From Anomaloglossus baeobatrachus (Eukaryota > Chordata > Amphibia > Anura > Aromobatidae), in the NCBI RefSeq assembly GCF_048569485.1, contig NW_027442066.1:248001-312000 (forward strand): a stretch of 64,000 bases of DNA, given 5' to 3'. The position numbers and the translations under genes were made by a program. Under the pieces are notes generated by a model. That model was not told the DNA's origin. It was given only the letters and a program-made list of their open reading frames with translations, and made no database searches. Below, one piece after another: positions 31,001 through 42,140 of this stretch. How positions within the stretch are numbered: the first letter of the stretch is position 1; each line of letters opens with the position of its first letter.

Positions 31001-34000
31001 AAATGCCTTAAAAATGGCTTTAAAATGGATTTGGAGCATGGAGACGATTATCTCGGGATTGCAAGATAACCAAACAAAACTTTTAGTGGATTTCTACTTA
31101 TTTTATTAAATATCATCTCCACCAAACAGGACAAGCTTGCATCTGTTATAGTTTTGGAGAAAAATGTGTTCATTTCATGTATGCGCGAAATGCCTTAAAA
31201 ATGGCTTTAAAATGGATTTGGAGCATGGAGACGATTATCTCGGGATTGCAAGATAACCAAACAAAACTTTTAGTGGATTTCTACTTATTTTTTTAAATAT
31301 CATCTCCACCAAACAGGACAAGCTTGCATCTGTTATAGTTTTGGAGAAAAATGTGTTCATTTCATGTATGCGCGAAATGCCTTAAAAATGGCTTTAAAAT
31401 GGATTTGGAGCATGGAGACGATTATCTCGGGATTGCAAGATAACCAAACAAAACTTTTAGTGGATTTCTACTTATTTTATTAAATATCATCTCCACCAAA
31501 CAGGACAAGCTTGCATCTGTTATAGTTTTGGAGAAAAATGTGTTCATTTCATGTATGCGCGAAATGCCTTAAAAATGGCTTTAAAATGGATTTGGAGCAT
31601 GGAGACGATTATCTCGGGATTGCAAGATAACCAAACAAAACTTTTAGTGGATTTCTACTTATTTTATTAAATATCATCTCCACCAAACAGGACAAGCTTG
31701 CATCTGTTATAGTTTTGGAGAAAAATGTGTTCATTTCATGTATGCGCGAAATGCCTTAAAAATGGCTTTAAAATGGATTTGGAGCATGGAGACGATTATC
31801 TCGGGATTGCAAGATAACCAAACAAAACTTTTAGTGGATTTCTACTTATTTTATTAAATATCATCTCCACCAAACAGGACAAGCTTGCATCTGTTATAGT
31901 TTTGGAGAAAAATGTGTTCATTTCATGTATGCGCGAAATGCCTTAAAAATGGCTTTAAAATGGATTTGGAGCATGGAGACGATTATCTCGGGATTGCAAG
32001 ATAACCAAACAAAACTTTTAGTGGATTTCTACTTATTTTATTAAATATCATCTCCACCAAACAGGACAAGCTTGCATCTGTTATAGTTTTGGAGAAAAAT
32101 GTGTTCATTTCATGTATGCGCGAAATGCCTTAAAAATGGCTTTAAAATGGATTTGGAGCATGGAGACGATTATCTCGGGATTGCAAGATAACCAAACAAA
32201 ACTTTTAGTGGATTTCTACTTATTTTATTAAATATCATCTCCACCAAACAGGACAAGCTTGCATCTGTTATAGTTTTGGAGAAAAATGTGTTCATTTCAT
32301 GTATGCGCGAAATGCCTTAAAAATGGCTTTAAAATGGATTTGGAGCATGGAGACGATTATCTCGGGATTGCAAGATAACCAAACAAAACTTTTAGTGGAT
32401 TTCTACTTATTTTATTAAATATCATCTCCACCAAACAGGACAAGCTTGCATCTGTTATAGTTTTGGAGAAAAATGTGTTCATTTCATGTATGCGCGAAAT
32501 GCCTTAAAAATGGCTTTAAAATGGATTTGGAGCATGGAGACGATTATCTCGGGATTGCAAGATAACCAAACAAAACTTTTAGTGGATTTCTACTTATTTT
32601 ATTAAATATCATCTCCACCAAACAGGACAAGCTTGCATCTGTTATAGTTTTGGAGAAAAATGTGTTCATTTCATGTATGCGCGAAATGCCTTAAAAATGG
32701 CTTTAAAATGGATTTGGAGCATGGAGACGATTATCTCGGGATTGCAAGATAACCAAACAAAACTTTTAGTGGATTTCTACTTATTTTATTAAATATCATC
32801 TCCACCAAACAGGACAAGCTTGCATCTGTTATAGTTTTGGAGAAAAATGTGTTCATTTCATGTATGCGCGAAATGCCTTAAAAATGGCTTTAAAATGGAT
32901 TTGGAGCATGGAGACGATTATCTCGGGATTGCAAGATAACCAAACAAAACTTTTAGTGGATTTCTACTTATTTTATTAAATATCATCTCCACCAAACAGG
33001 ACAAGCTTGCATCTGTTATAGTTTTGGAGAAAAATGTGTTCATTTCATGTATGCGCGAAATGCCTTAAAAATGGCTTTAAAATGGATTTGGAGCATGGAG
33101 ACGATTATCTCGGGATTGCAAGATAACCAAACAAAACTTTTAGTGGATTTCTACTTATTTTATTAAATATCATCTCCACCAAACAGGACAAGCTTGCATC
33201 TGTTATAGTTTTGGAGAAAAATGTGTTCATTTCATGTATGCGCGAAATGCCTTAAAAATGGCTTTAAAATGGATTTGGAGCATGGAGACGATTATCTCGG
33301 GATTGCAAGATAACCAAACAAAACTTTTAGTGGATTTCTACTTATTTTATTAAATATCATCTCCACCAAACAGGACAAGCTTGCATCTGTTATAGTTTTG
33401 GAGAAAAATGTGTTCATTTCATGTATGCGCGAAATGCCTTAAAAATGGCTTTAAAATGGATTTGGAGCCTGGAGACGATTATCTCGGGATTGCAAGATAA
33501 CCAAACAAAACTTTTAGTGGATTTCTACTTATTTTATTAAATATCATCTCCACCAAACAGGACAAGCTTGCATCTGTTATAGTTTTGGAGAAAAATGTGT
33601 TCATTTCATGTATGCGCGAAATGCCTTAAAAATGGCTTTAAAATGGATTTGGAGCATGGAGACGATTATCTCGGGATTGCAAGATAACCAAACAAAACTT
33701 TTAGTGGATTTCTACTTATTTTATTAAATATCATCTCCACCAAACAGGACAAGCTTGCATCTGTTATAGTTTTGGAGAAAAATGTGTTCATTTCATGTAT
33801 GCGCGAAATGCCTTAAAAATGGCTTTAAAATGGATTTGGAGCATGGAGACGATTATCTCGGGATTGCAAGATAACCAAACAAAACTTTTAGTGGATTTCT
33901 ACTTATTTTATTAAATATCATCTCCACCAAACAGGACAAGCTTGCATCTGTTATAGTTTTGGAGAAAAATGTGTTCATTTCATGTATGCGCGAAATGCCT

Positions 34001-35184
34001 TAAAAATGGCTTTAAAATGGATTTGGAGCATGGAGACGATTATCTCGGGATTGCAAGATAACCAAACAAAACTTTTAGTGGATTTCTACTTATTTTATTA
34101 AATATCATCTCCACCAAACAGGACAAGCTTGCATCTGTTATAGTTTTGGAGAAAAATGTGTTCATTTCATGTATGCGCGAAATGCCTTAAAAATGGCTTT
34201 AAAATGGATTTGGAGCATGGAGACGATTATCTCGGGATTGCAAGATAACCAAACAAAACCTTTAGTGGATTTCTACTTATTTTATTAAATATCATCTCCA
34301 CCAAACAGGACAAGCTTGCATCTGTTATAGTTTTGGAGAAAAATGTGTTCATTTCATGTATGCGCGAAATGCCTTAAAAATGGCTTTAAAATGGATTTGG
34401 AGCATGGAGACGATTATCTCGGGATTGCAAGATAACCAAACAAAACTTTTAGTGGATTTCTACTTATTTTATTAAATATCATCTCCACCAAACAGGACAA
34501 GCTTGCATCTGTTATAGTTTTGGAGAAAAATGTGTTCATTTCATGTATGCGCGAAATGCCTTAAAAATGGCTTTAAAATGGATTTGGAGCATGGAGACGA
34601 TTATCTCGGGATTGCAAGATAACCAAACAAAACTTTTAGTGGATTTCTACTTATTTTATTAAATATCATCTCCACCAAACAGGACAAGCTTGCATCTGTT
34701 ATAGTTTTGGAGAAAAATGTGTTCATTTCATGTATGCGCGAAATGCCTTAAAAATGGCTTTAAAATGGATTTGGAGCATGGAGACGATTATCTCGGGATT
34801 GCAAGATAACCAAACAAAACTTTTAGTGGATTTCTACTTATTTTATTAAATATCATCTCCACCAAACAGGACAAGCTTGCATCTGTTATAGTTTTGGAGA
34901 AAAATGTGTTCATTTCATGTATGCGCGAAATGCCTTAAAAATGGCTTTAAAATGGATTTGGAGCATGGAGACGATTATCTCGGGATTGCAAGATAACCAA
35001 ACAAAACTTTTAGTGGATTTCTACTTATTTTATTAAATATCATCTCCACCAAACAGGACAAGCTTGCATCTGTTATAGTTTTGGAGAAAAATGTGTTCAT
35101 TTCATGTATGCGCGAAATGCCTTAAAAATGGCTTTAAAATGGATTTGGAGCATGGAGACGATTATCTCGGGATTGCAAGATAAC
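28033..35184 (+). repeat. 187-bp satellite, block 1 (about 38 monomers)
   Basis: GGATTTGGAGCATGGAGACG starts at 28034, 28221 and 28408, and then every 187 bp. Monomers are almost identical; rare variants include an extra T near 29045, a C for G near 29590, GGAGCCTGG at 33467 and ACCTTTAG at 34260. AT-rich, no coding potential, no internal promoter. The block begins at a cut 118-bp unit and ends at the hAT target site (AAGATAAC, 35177-35184). Confidence 0.98.
35177..35184 (+). repeat. 8-bp target site duplication, left copy
   Basis: AAGATAAC here and at 42716-42723. Removing the element and one copy gives back an ordinary satellite monomer (GCAAGATAACCAAAC). Eight base pairs is the hAT hallmark. 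Confidence 0.97.
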
Positions 35185-35204
35185 TAGTGATGAGCGAGCA
35201 TGCT

Positions 35205-35300
35205 TGTCACTACTCGGTACTCGCACGAGTATCACTGTACTCGGGCTGCTCGGCGGGGACCGAGTAATCTCGCAATACTCGTGCTTTACTCGTGGTCTTC
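35205..35300. promoter_or_regulatory. Left subterminal ACTCG motif cluster
   Basis: ACTCG or its complement CGAGT occurs seven times within about 85 bp next to the left TIR. A similar set (ACTCG, CGAGT, CTCGG, CCGAG) fills 42598-42705 beside the right TIR. In Ac and other hAT elements, short subterminal repeats are bound by the transposase through its BED finger; the same role is inferred here. Confidence 0.65.
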
Positions 35301-35430
35301 ATTTCTGCATGTTGGCGCTCTTTTGAGAGCCAGCCCTCATGCAGGGATTGGCTGGCAGACCACTGCAATGCCACAGCCCTGTTAGTTGTGGAATTGCAGT
35401 GATTGGCCGGCCTGCACAGCGTCACCGAGC

Positions 35431-35470
35431 CTTTATATCGGCCGGCGCGCTGTGCTCTGCTCACAGCTAT
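35431..35470 (+). promoter_or_regulatory. Putative transposase promoter
   Basis: A TATA-like TTATATC at 35432-35438 is followed by a GC-rich segment and CTCACAGCTATTCTGACAGT, where transcription could start. It lies between the subterminal region and the leader repeats. Inferred from position only. Confidence 0.45.
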
Positions 35471-35569
35471 TCTGACAGTGAGTGTAGGGAGAGTGTCGCT
35501 GATTCAGGGAAAGCTTTGCGGCCCTTTATAGCTTTTTCAGTTGCAGGGCTGCAAACAGTGTGACCAAAA

Positions 35570-35767
35570 GTCCTTCTCAGGACTATTCTAGTTGTATACA
35601 GGCAGGCAGGGTATAGCCAGGTCGGAGTACAGTAGCAGAGTCCTTCTCAGGACTATTGTTGCTATATACAGGCAGGGTATAGCCAGGTCTGAATACAGGC
35701 TAGTGACCAAAAGAGTCCTTGTCAGGACTATTGTAGCAGTATACAGGCAGGCAGGCAGGCAGGGTAG
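35570..35767 (+). repeat. Three diverged 70-bp leader repeats of the hAT
   Basis: GTCCTT.TCAGGACTATT followed by TATACAGGCAGG and GGGTATAGCCAGGTC recurs about three times. The unit contains the small hairpin TCCT..AGGA. The units vary by length because of a GCAG-type microsatellite. Confidence 0.8.
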
Positions 35768-35871
35768 TGGTGACCGTATACCAGCCTTCATATCTGGGGC
35801 TGGTGTACACAGTGTAAAACAGTCCAGATAGTGTCTGACTTGTCTGTACTGTAATTGTCGCTCCCCAAAAA

Positions 35872-36740
35872 AACCTGTTAGTAGGTTATTATTGCGTCCG
35901 TGCTTGGTTTTTAAAACCGCACGTGTGTGCCTGTTGGTGGCAGCGTACAGGTGCACTGGTGTGCGTTTACCAAACTATTATATAACGCACAAGTGTAGTG
36001 TATAATACACGTCAGTCAGCAGTGGCTGATAGTGTCAGAGTTCTTAATTTTTGCTCCTAAAACCTGTGTTAGGTTATTATTGCGTCCGTGCTTGGTTTTT
36101 AAAACCGCACGTGTGTGCCTGTTGGTGGCAGCGTACAGGTGCACTGGTGTGCGTTTACCAAACTATTATATAACGCACAAGTGTAGTGTATAATACACGT
36201 CAGTCAGCAGTGGCTGATAGTGTCAGAGTTCTTAATTTTTGCTCCTAAAACCTGTGTTAGGTTATTATTGCGTCCGTGCTTGGTTTTTAAAACCGCACGT
36301 GTGTGCCTGTTGGTGGCAGCGTACAGGTGCACTGGTGTGCGTTTACCAAACTATTATATAACGCACAAGTGTAGTGTATAATACACGTCAGTCAGCAGTG
36401 GCTGATAGTGTCAGAGTTCTTAATTTTTGCTCCTAAAACCTGTGTTAGGTTATTATTGCGTCCGTGCTTGGTTTTTAAAACCGCACGTGTGTGCCTGTTG
36501 GTGGCAGCGTACAGGTGCACTGGTGTGCGTTTACCAAACTATTATATAACGCACAAGTGTAGTGTATAATACACGTCAGTCAGCAGTGGCTGATAGTGTC
36601 AGAGTTCTTAATTTTTGCTCCTAAAACCTGTGTTAGGTTATTATTGCGTCCGTGCTTGGTTTTTAAAACCGCACGTGTGTGCCTGTTGGTGGCAGCGTAC
36701 AGGTGCACTGGTGTGCAATTTCCAGAAACTTTGATATAAC
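35872..36740 (+). repeat. 188-bp tandem repeats in the hAT 5' leader (about 4.6 units)
   Basis: CCTGTGTTAGGTTATTATTG recurs at 36063, 36251, 36439 and 36627, exactly 188 bp apart, with an earlier diverged partial unit from 35872. They lie between the promoter and the start codon, so they would form part of the 5' untranslated leader. Units are nearly identical apart from the first and last. Confidence 0.95.
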
Positions 36741-36785
36741 GCACAAGTAGTGAATATACACGTCAGCAGTGCACAGCATTGCAAA

Positions 36786-39700
36786 ATGCGCAAGGGCATT
36801 GGCAAGGAACAAGGAAGTGGACGTGATGGTGGTGCAGGCAGAGGCCGAGGTCGTGGGCAAGCTCTAATTTCGCCACAACAAAGGGCCACATCTAGTCGCT
36901 CGCACGTCCTGTCCCAAATTCTTGGGGACCGCAGCAGTACACCGCTCTTGAACCAAGACCAGTGTCAACAGGTTGTTAGTTGGATAGCGGATAATGCTTC
37001 CAGTCAGATTGGCACCACCACAAACACTCTGTCTTCCACACGGTCAAGTGTCAGTAGCCGTGATACTGCACCGCACATTTCTGAACCTGATCCTCCTTCC
37101 TACCACCAGGCTGAGTACACGTCCTCCTCGGACATTAATGATCCCACACTTGGACACTCGGAAGAGCTGTTCACGTTTCCATTCACACATTCTGGCCTCT
37201 CGCCAGCTCATATTGAAGTGGGTCATGAGGAGATCGTCTGTACAGATAGCCAAATATTTGAGCAGCCACGTTCTCACGAAGTTGGCAACGTGTCTCAACA
37301 AGTGGTGGACGATGATGAGACACAATTGTCAGCAAGTCAGGAGGAGGAGCAGGGTGCGGAAGAGGAAGACGACGTGGTGGATGATCCAGTAACTGACCCA
37401 ACCTGGCAGGAGGATATGCAGAGCGAGGACAGCAGTGCACAGGGGGAGGGAGGCGTAGCATCACAACAGGCAGTAAGAAGCAGGGTGGTGGCCCCAGGCA
37501 GAAGTCAGGCAACCGTTCCCCGTAACAACACGACGACACAAGGTGCCTGTACAAATGTTAGGTCTTCACGAGTCTGGCAGTTTTTTAAGTTGGATCCAGA
37601 TGATTCAAAAAAGGCCATTTGCAACACCTGCCGTGCCAGCATCAGCAGGGGTACCAAAACTAGCAGCCTGACCACCACCAGCATGATCAGGCACATGTCA
37701 GCCAAGCACCCGACTTTGTGGGAAGTACAACAGAGTCGAGGAGCAGTGCTTGCTGATGTCACTGCTACGTCTTCGCTGGTTGTGCATGCGAGCCAATCCT
37801 CTGTCCATGCTGCCTGCGAACAAGCCTCCTCCACTCCTGCATCTGCAGTTACCTACGCAGAAAGAACACCATCATCAAGCACGTCCTTGTCCCAGCGCAG
37901 CGTTCAGTTATCCATTCAGCAAACCTTTGAACGCAGGCGCAAATACACTGCCAACACCCCACATGCCACAGTTCTAAATGCTAACATTTCGCGACTGCTT
38001 GCGCTGGAAATGTTGCCTTTTAGGCTGGTGGAGACAGAAGCATTCCGTGACCTGATGGCGGCAGCTGTCCCACGTTACTCGGTCCCCAGCCGCCACTATT
38101 TCTCCCGGTGTGCCGTCCCCGCGTTGCATAACCACGTGTCACAAAACATCACACGTGCCCTGAACAACGCTGTTTCACCCAAAGTCCACCTAACCACAGA
38201 CACGTGGACAAGTGCTTGTGGGCAAGGCCGCTACATCTCGTTGACGGCACACTGGGTTAATATTGTGGAAGCTGGGACCCAGTCTGAGCGAGGGACGGAA
38301 CACGTCCTTCCCACACCAAGGTTTGCAGGCCCTACCTCAGTCAGTGTTTCACCCACACTCTACAGCTCCGGAATGTCATGCTCTTCAGCCTCCTCCTCCT
38401 CCTGCGCATCCTCATCCACTGTGCCCTCCACACCAGTCACAAGCTGGAAGCACTGCAGCACTGCCTCGGCGAAGCGGCAACAGGCTGTGCTGAAGCTAAT
38501 CTGCATAGGTGACAAACCCCACAATGCAGAAGAGCTGTGGACAGCTCTGAAACAGCAGGCAGATCACTGGCTCACACCTCTGAACCTAAAGCCAGGAAAG
38601 GTCGTTTGTGACAATGGCCGGAACCTGGTGGCGGCTTTGAGGCGAGGCCAGCTGACACATGTTCCATGCGTGGCCCATGTGCTCAACCTCGTGGTTCAGC
38701 GGTTTATAAAGTCATACCCAGAGCTGTCTGATCTGCTGGTAAAAGTTCGCCGCCTGTCTGCACATTTTCGAAAGTCACCTACTGCTTCAGCCGGCCTTGC
38801 CGGCTTTCAGCGCCGTTTGCATCTTCCGGCTCACAGACTGGTGTGTGATGTCCCCACGCGTTGGAATTCAACTCTGCACATGTTGGTCAGGATATGTGAG
38901 CAGAAGAGGGCAGTTGTTGAGTACCTGCATCACCTAAGCCGTCGGGAAATGGGTCAAACTCCACACATAACACCTGAGGAGTGGAGATGGATGTCAGACC
39001 TATGTACCATCCTCCAAAACTTTGAGGACTCCACCAAGATGGTGAGTGGTGATGACGCCATTATTAGCGTCACCATACCGCTACTCTGCCTTCTAAAACG
39101 GTCCCTGCTGAAAAACAAACATGATGCATTGCAGGCGGAGCGCGATGAGTTGCAGCAAGAAACAGTAGTGGGTGTGGGTGATAACACACAGCCCAGCCTC
39201 GTCTCATCACAACGTGCAGTGGAGGACTATGACGAGGAGGAGGATGAAGACATGGAGCAACTCTCCGGCCAAATTGAGGATATGACATGCACACCAGTCA
39301 TATCCTCGATTCAGCGTGGCTGGCCAGAGGACAGGGTAGATGAGGAGGAGGAGGAGGAGGAGGAGGAGGAGGACAGCATGTTCAGTCATCTTGTTGGTCA
39401 GGCTACTGAAGTCCTGGCTGTTAAGAGTCTGGCGCACATGGCTGACTTTATGGTAAGCTGCCTGTCTCGTGACCCTCGCGTTAAGAACATCTTGGCCGAC
39501 AATCATTACTGGTTGGTAACACTGTTAGACCCACGCTACAAGGAGAACTTTTTGTCTCTTATTCCCGTGGATGAGAGGTCAACCAAAATGCAGCAGTTTC
39601 GGAAGGCCATACTCACGGAAGTAGGCAAAGCATTCCCCTCACAAAACGCTAGCGGCATAGGTCAGGAATCAGTGGACAACCGAGGCGTACAGCCGAGAGA

Positions 39701-40130
39701 GGCACAAGTCCAATCCGCCAGAGGTAGGGGAACAGTCTTTAAGATGTGGGACAGTTTTCTCAGCCCCTCACGTACCACAGCCCCTGAGGTGCGGGGTAGT
39801 GCCACAAGAAATCCTAAGTTTGCCCAGATGCTGAAGGAGTACCTTGCAGATCGAACAACTGTACTCCGACATTCCTCTGTGCCTTACAATTATTGGGTAT
39901 CCAAGCTGGACACGTGGCATGAATTGGCTCTCTACGCCTTGGAAGTCCTGGCCTGCCCTGCTGCTAGCGTTTTGTCAGAGCGTGTTTTTAGTGCCGCAGG
40001 TGGAATCATTACAGATAAACGCACCCGCCTGTCAACTGAAAATGCTGACAGGCTGACTCTGATAAAGATGAACAAGGGTTGGATTGGGCCAGACTTCACC
40101 ACACCACCAGCAAATGAGAGCGGAATTTAA
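36786..40130 (+). CDS. hAT transposase with BED zinc finger (intact, 1114 aa)
   Basis: This enzyme would excise and reinsert the element by the hAT DDE mechanism in the nucleus. The start is the ATG at 36786 (A at -3); the frame stays open upstream to 36750, but no earlier ATG lies there. An N-terminal Ser/Thr- and acid-rich region of about 255 residues is followed by a BED finger (residues about 260-315) with C279, C282, H303 and H308. The first catalytic Asp is D472 in LTTDTWTS; the second is D609 in VVCDNGRN; a CVAH pair follows (C628, H631) and R692-W693 in the TRW block. An acidic insert (about 830-865, with a run of about ten Glu) comes from a GAG microsatellite. The hATC dimerisation domain lies at about 1050-1097 (ACPAASVLSERVFSAAGG). 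The third catalytic acid could not be pinned by eye. At 1114 aa it is longer than most Ac-type transposases. No frame break. Confidence 0.93.
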   Translation: MRKGIGKEQGSGRDGGAGRGRGRGQALISPQQRATSSRSHVLSQILGDRSSTPLLNQDQCQQVVSWIADNASSQIGTTTNTLSSTRSSVSSRDTAPHISEPDPPSYHQAEYTSSSDINDPTLGHSEELFTFPFTHSGLSPAHIEVGHEEIVCTDSQIFEQPRSHEVGNVSQQVVDDDETQLSASQEEEQGAEEEDDVVDDPVTDPTWQEDMQSEDSSAQGEGGVASQQAVRSRVVAPGRSQATVPRNNTTTQGACTNVRSSRVWQFFKLDPDDSKKAICNTCRASISRGTKTSSLTTTSMIRHMSAKHPTLWEVQQSRGAVLADVTATSSLVVHASQSSVHAACEQASSTPASAVTYAERTPSSSTSLSQRSVQLSIQQTFERRRKYTANTPHATVLNANISRLLALEMLPFRLVETEAFRDLMAAAVPRYSVPSRHYFSRCAVPALHNHVSQNITRALNNAVSPKVHLTTDTWTSACGQGRYISLTAHWVNIVEAGTQSERGTEHVLPTPRFAGPTSVSVSPTLYSSGMSCSSASSSSCASSSTVPSTPVTSWKHCSTASAKRQQAVLKLICIGDKPHNAEELWTALKQQADHWLTPLNLKPGKVVCDNGRNLVAALRRGQLTHVPCVAHVLNLVVQRFIKSYPELSDLLVKVRRLSAHFRKSPTASAGLAGFQRRLHLPAHRLVCDVPTRWNSTLHMLVRICEQKRAVVEYLHHLSRREMGQTPHITPEEWRWMSDLCTILQNFEDSTKMVSGDDAIISVTIPLLCLLKRSLLKNKHDALQAERDELQQETVVGVGDNTQPSLVSSQRAVEDYDEEEDEDMEQLSGQIEDMTCTPVISSIQRGWPEDRVDEEEEEEEEEEDSMFSHLVGQATEVLAVKSLAHMADFMVSCLSRDPRVKNILADNHYWLVTLLDPRYKENFLSLIPVDERSTKMQQFRKAILTEVGKAFPSQNASGIGQESVDNRGVQPREAQVQSARGRGTVFKMWDSFLSPSRTTAPEVRGSATRNPKFAQMLKEYLADRTTVLRHSSVPYNYWVSKLDTWHELALYALEVLACPAASVLSERVFSAAGGIITDKRTRLSTENADRLTLIKMNKGWIGPDFTTPPANESGI

Positions 40131-40344
40131 AGTTTGCCATGTACCTCCACTCACCCATGGGTACACTTCTCGACTTTGGATAATCGCTGGACTGCTCCTC
40201 CTTCTCCTCATGCGCCATCATGATGACCGTTACAATAGTTAGGTCTTTGTTTCAGGTATACCCCCAGTGGTAAATTTTTTCGCCCATTCTTTGCAGAATG
40301 GACATTACAACGACAGGAGACCCGCTCCTTTGCAATGGGAACAA

Positions 40345-42140
40345 TGTTTTGAGGCCCTCATGCACGTCTCTACCCAGGGACAACGTGTAGCCTCCCAATT
40401 TTTGGCTGCCCTGCCTAAGGGCTATACTATAATACACCCACTTCCTTAAAATGGACACTTAATGTTTTGAGGCCCTCATGCACGTCTCTACCCAGGGACA
40501 ATGTGGAGCCTCCCAATTTTTGGCTGCCCTGGCAAAGGGCTATACTGAAATAGACCCACTTCCTTACAATGGGCACTTCAGGTTTAAAGGCCATCATGCA
40601 CGTCTCTATCCAGGGACAATGTGGAGCCTCCCAATTTTTGGCTGCCCTGGCAAAGGGCTATACTGAAATAGACCCACTTCCTTACAATGGGCACTTCAGG
40701 TTTAAAGGCCATCATGCACGTCTCTATCCAGGGACAATGTGGAGCCTCCCAATTTTTGGCTGCCCTGCCTAAGGGCTATACTGAAATACACCCACTTCCT
40801 TAAAATGGACACTTAATGTTTTGAGGCCCTCATGCACGTCTCTACCCAGGGACAATGTGGAGCCTCCCAATTTTTGGCTGCCCTGGCAAAGGGCTATACT
40901 GAAATAGACCCACTTCCTTACAATGGGCACTTCAGGTTTAAAGGCCATCATGCACGTCTCTACCCAGGGACAATGTGGAGCCTCCCAATTTTTGGCTGCC
41001 CTGCCTAAGGGCTATACTATAATACACCCACTTCCTGACAATGGACACTTAATGTTTTGAGGCCCTCATGCACGTCTCTACCCAGGGACAATGTGGAGCC
41101 TCCCAATTTTTGGCTGCCCTGGCAAAGGGCTATACTGAAATAGACCCACTTCCTTACAATGGGCACTTCAGGTTTAAAGGCCATCATGCACGTCTCTATC
41201 CAGGGACAATGTGGAGCCTCCCAATTTTTGGCTGCCCTGGCAAAGGGCTATACTGAAATAGACCCACTTCCTTACAATGGGCACTTCAGGTTTAAAGGCC
41301 ATCATGCACGTCTCTATCCAGGGACAATGTGGAGCCTCCCAATTTTTGGCTGCCCTGCCTAAGGGCTATACTGAAATACACCCACTTCCTTAAAATGGAC
41401 ACTTAATGTTTTGAGGCCCTCATGCACGTCTCTACCCAGGGACAATGTGGAGCCTCCCAATTTTTGGCTGCCCTGGCAAAGGGCTATACTGAAATAGACC
41501 CACTTCCTTACAATGGGCACTTCAGGTTTAAAGGCCATCATGCACGTCTCTACCCAGGGACAATGTGGAGCCTCCCAATTTTTGGCTGCCCTGCCTAAGG
41601 GCTATACTATAATACACCCACTTCCTGACAATGGACACTTAATGTTTTGAGGCCCTCATGCACGTCTCTACCCAGGGACAATGTGGAGCCTCCCAATTTT
41701 TGGCTGCCCTGGCAAAGGGCTATACTGAAATAGACCCACTTCCTTACAATGGGCACTTCAGGTTTAAAGGCCATCATGCACGTCTCTATCCAGGGACAAT
41801 GTGGAGCCTCCCAATTTTTGGCTGCCCTGCCTAAGGGCTATACTGAAATACACCCACTTCCTTAAAATGGACACTTAATGTTTTGAGGCCCTCATGCACG
41901 TCTCTACCCAGGGACAATGTGGAGCCTCCCAATTTTTGGCTGCCCTGGCAAAGGGCTATACTGAAATAGACCCACTTCCTTACAATGGGCACTTCAGGTT
42001 TAAAGGCCATCATGCACGTCTCTACCCAGGGACAATGTGGAGCCTCCCAATTTTTGGCTGCCCTGCCTAAGGGCTATACTATAATACACCCACTTCCTGA
42101 CAATGGACACTTAATGTTTTGAGGCCCTCATGCACGTCTG
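40345..42140 (+). repeat. 118-bp tandem array of the hAT 3' region (about 15 units)
   Basis: CCTCCCAATTTTTGGCTGCC recurs at 40391, 40509, 40627, 40745, 40863 and 40981, always 118 bp apart, up to about 42140, with one diverged unit after it. Units fall in two classes (ATGTTTTGAGGCCCTCATGC and AGGTTTAAAGGCCATCATGC). The succession of classes repeats after five units (590 bp), then four units (472 bp), which is a higher-order structure. It lies after the stop codon; short frames across it are by-products. Confidence 0.95.

Noticed and set aside
28033-35184. CRISPR-like array
   Set aside because: The repeats are contiguous, with no unique spacers between short repeats; this is a head-to-tail satellite in a vertebrate context.
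36750-36785. Upstream extension of the hAT transposase by 12 residues
   Set aside because: The codon at 36750 is GTG, not ATG. The first ATG with a fair context is 36786.
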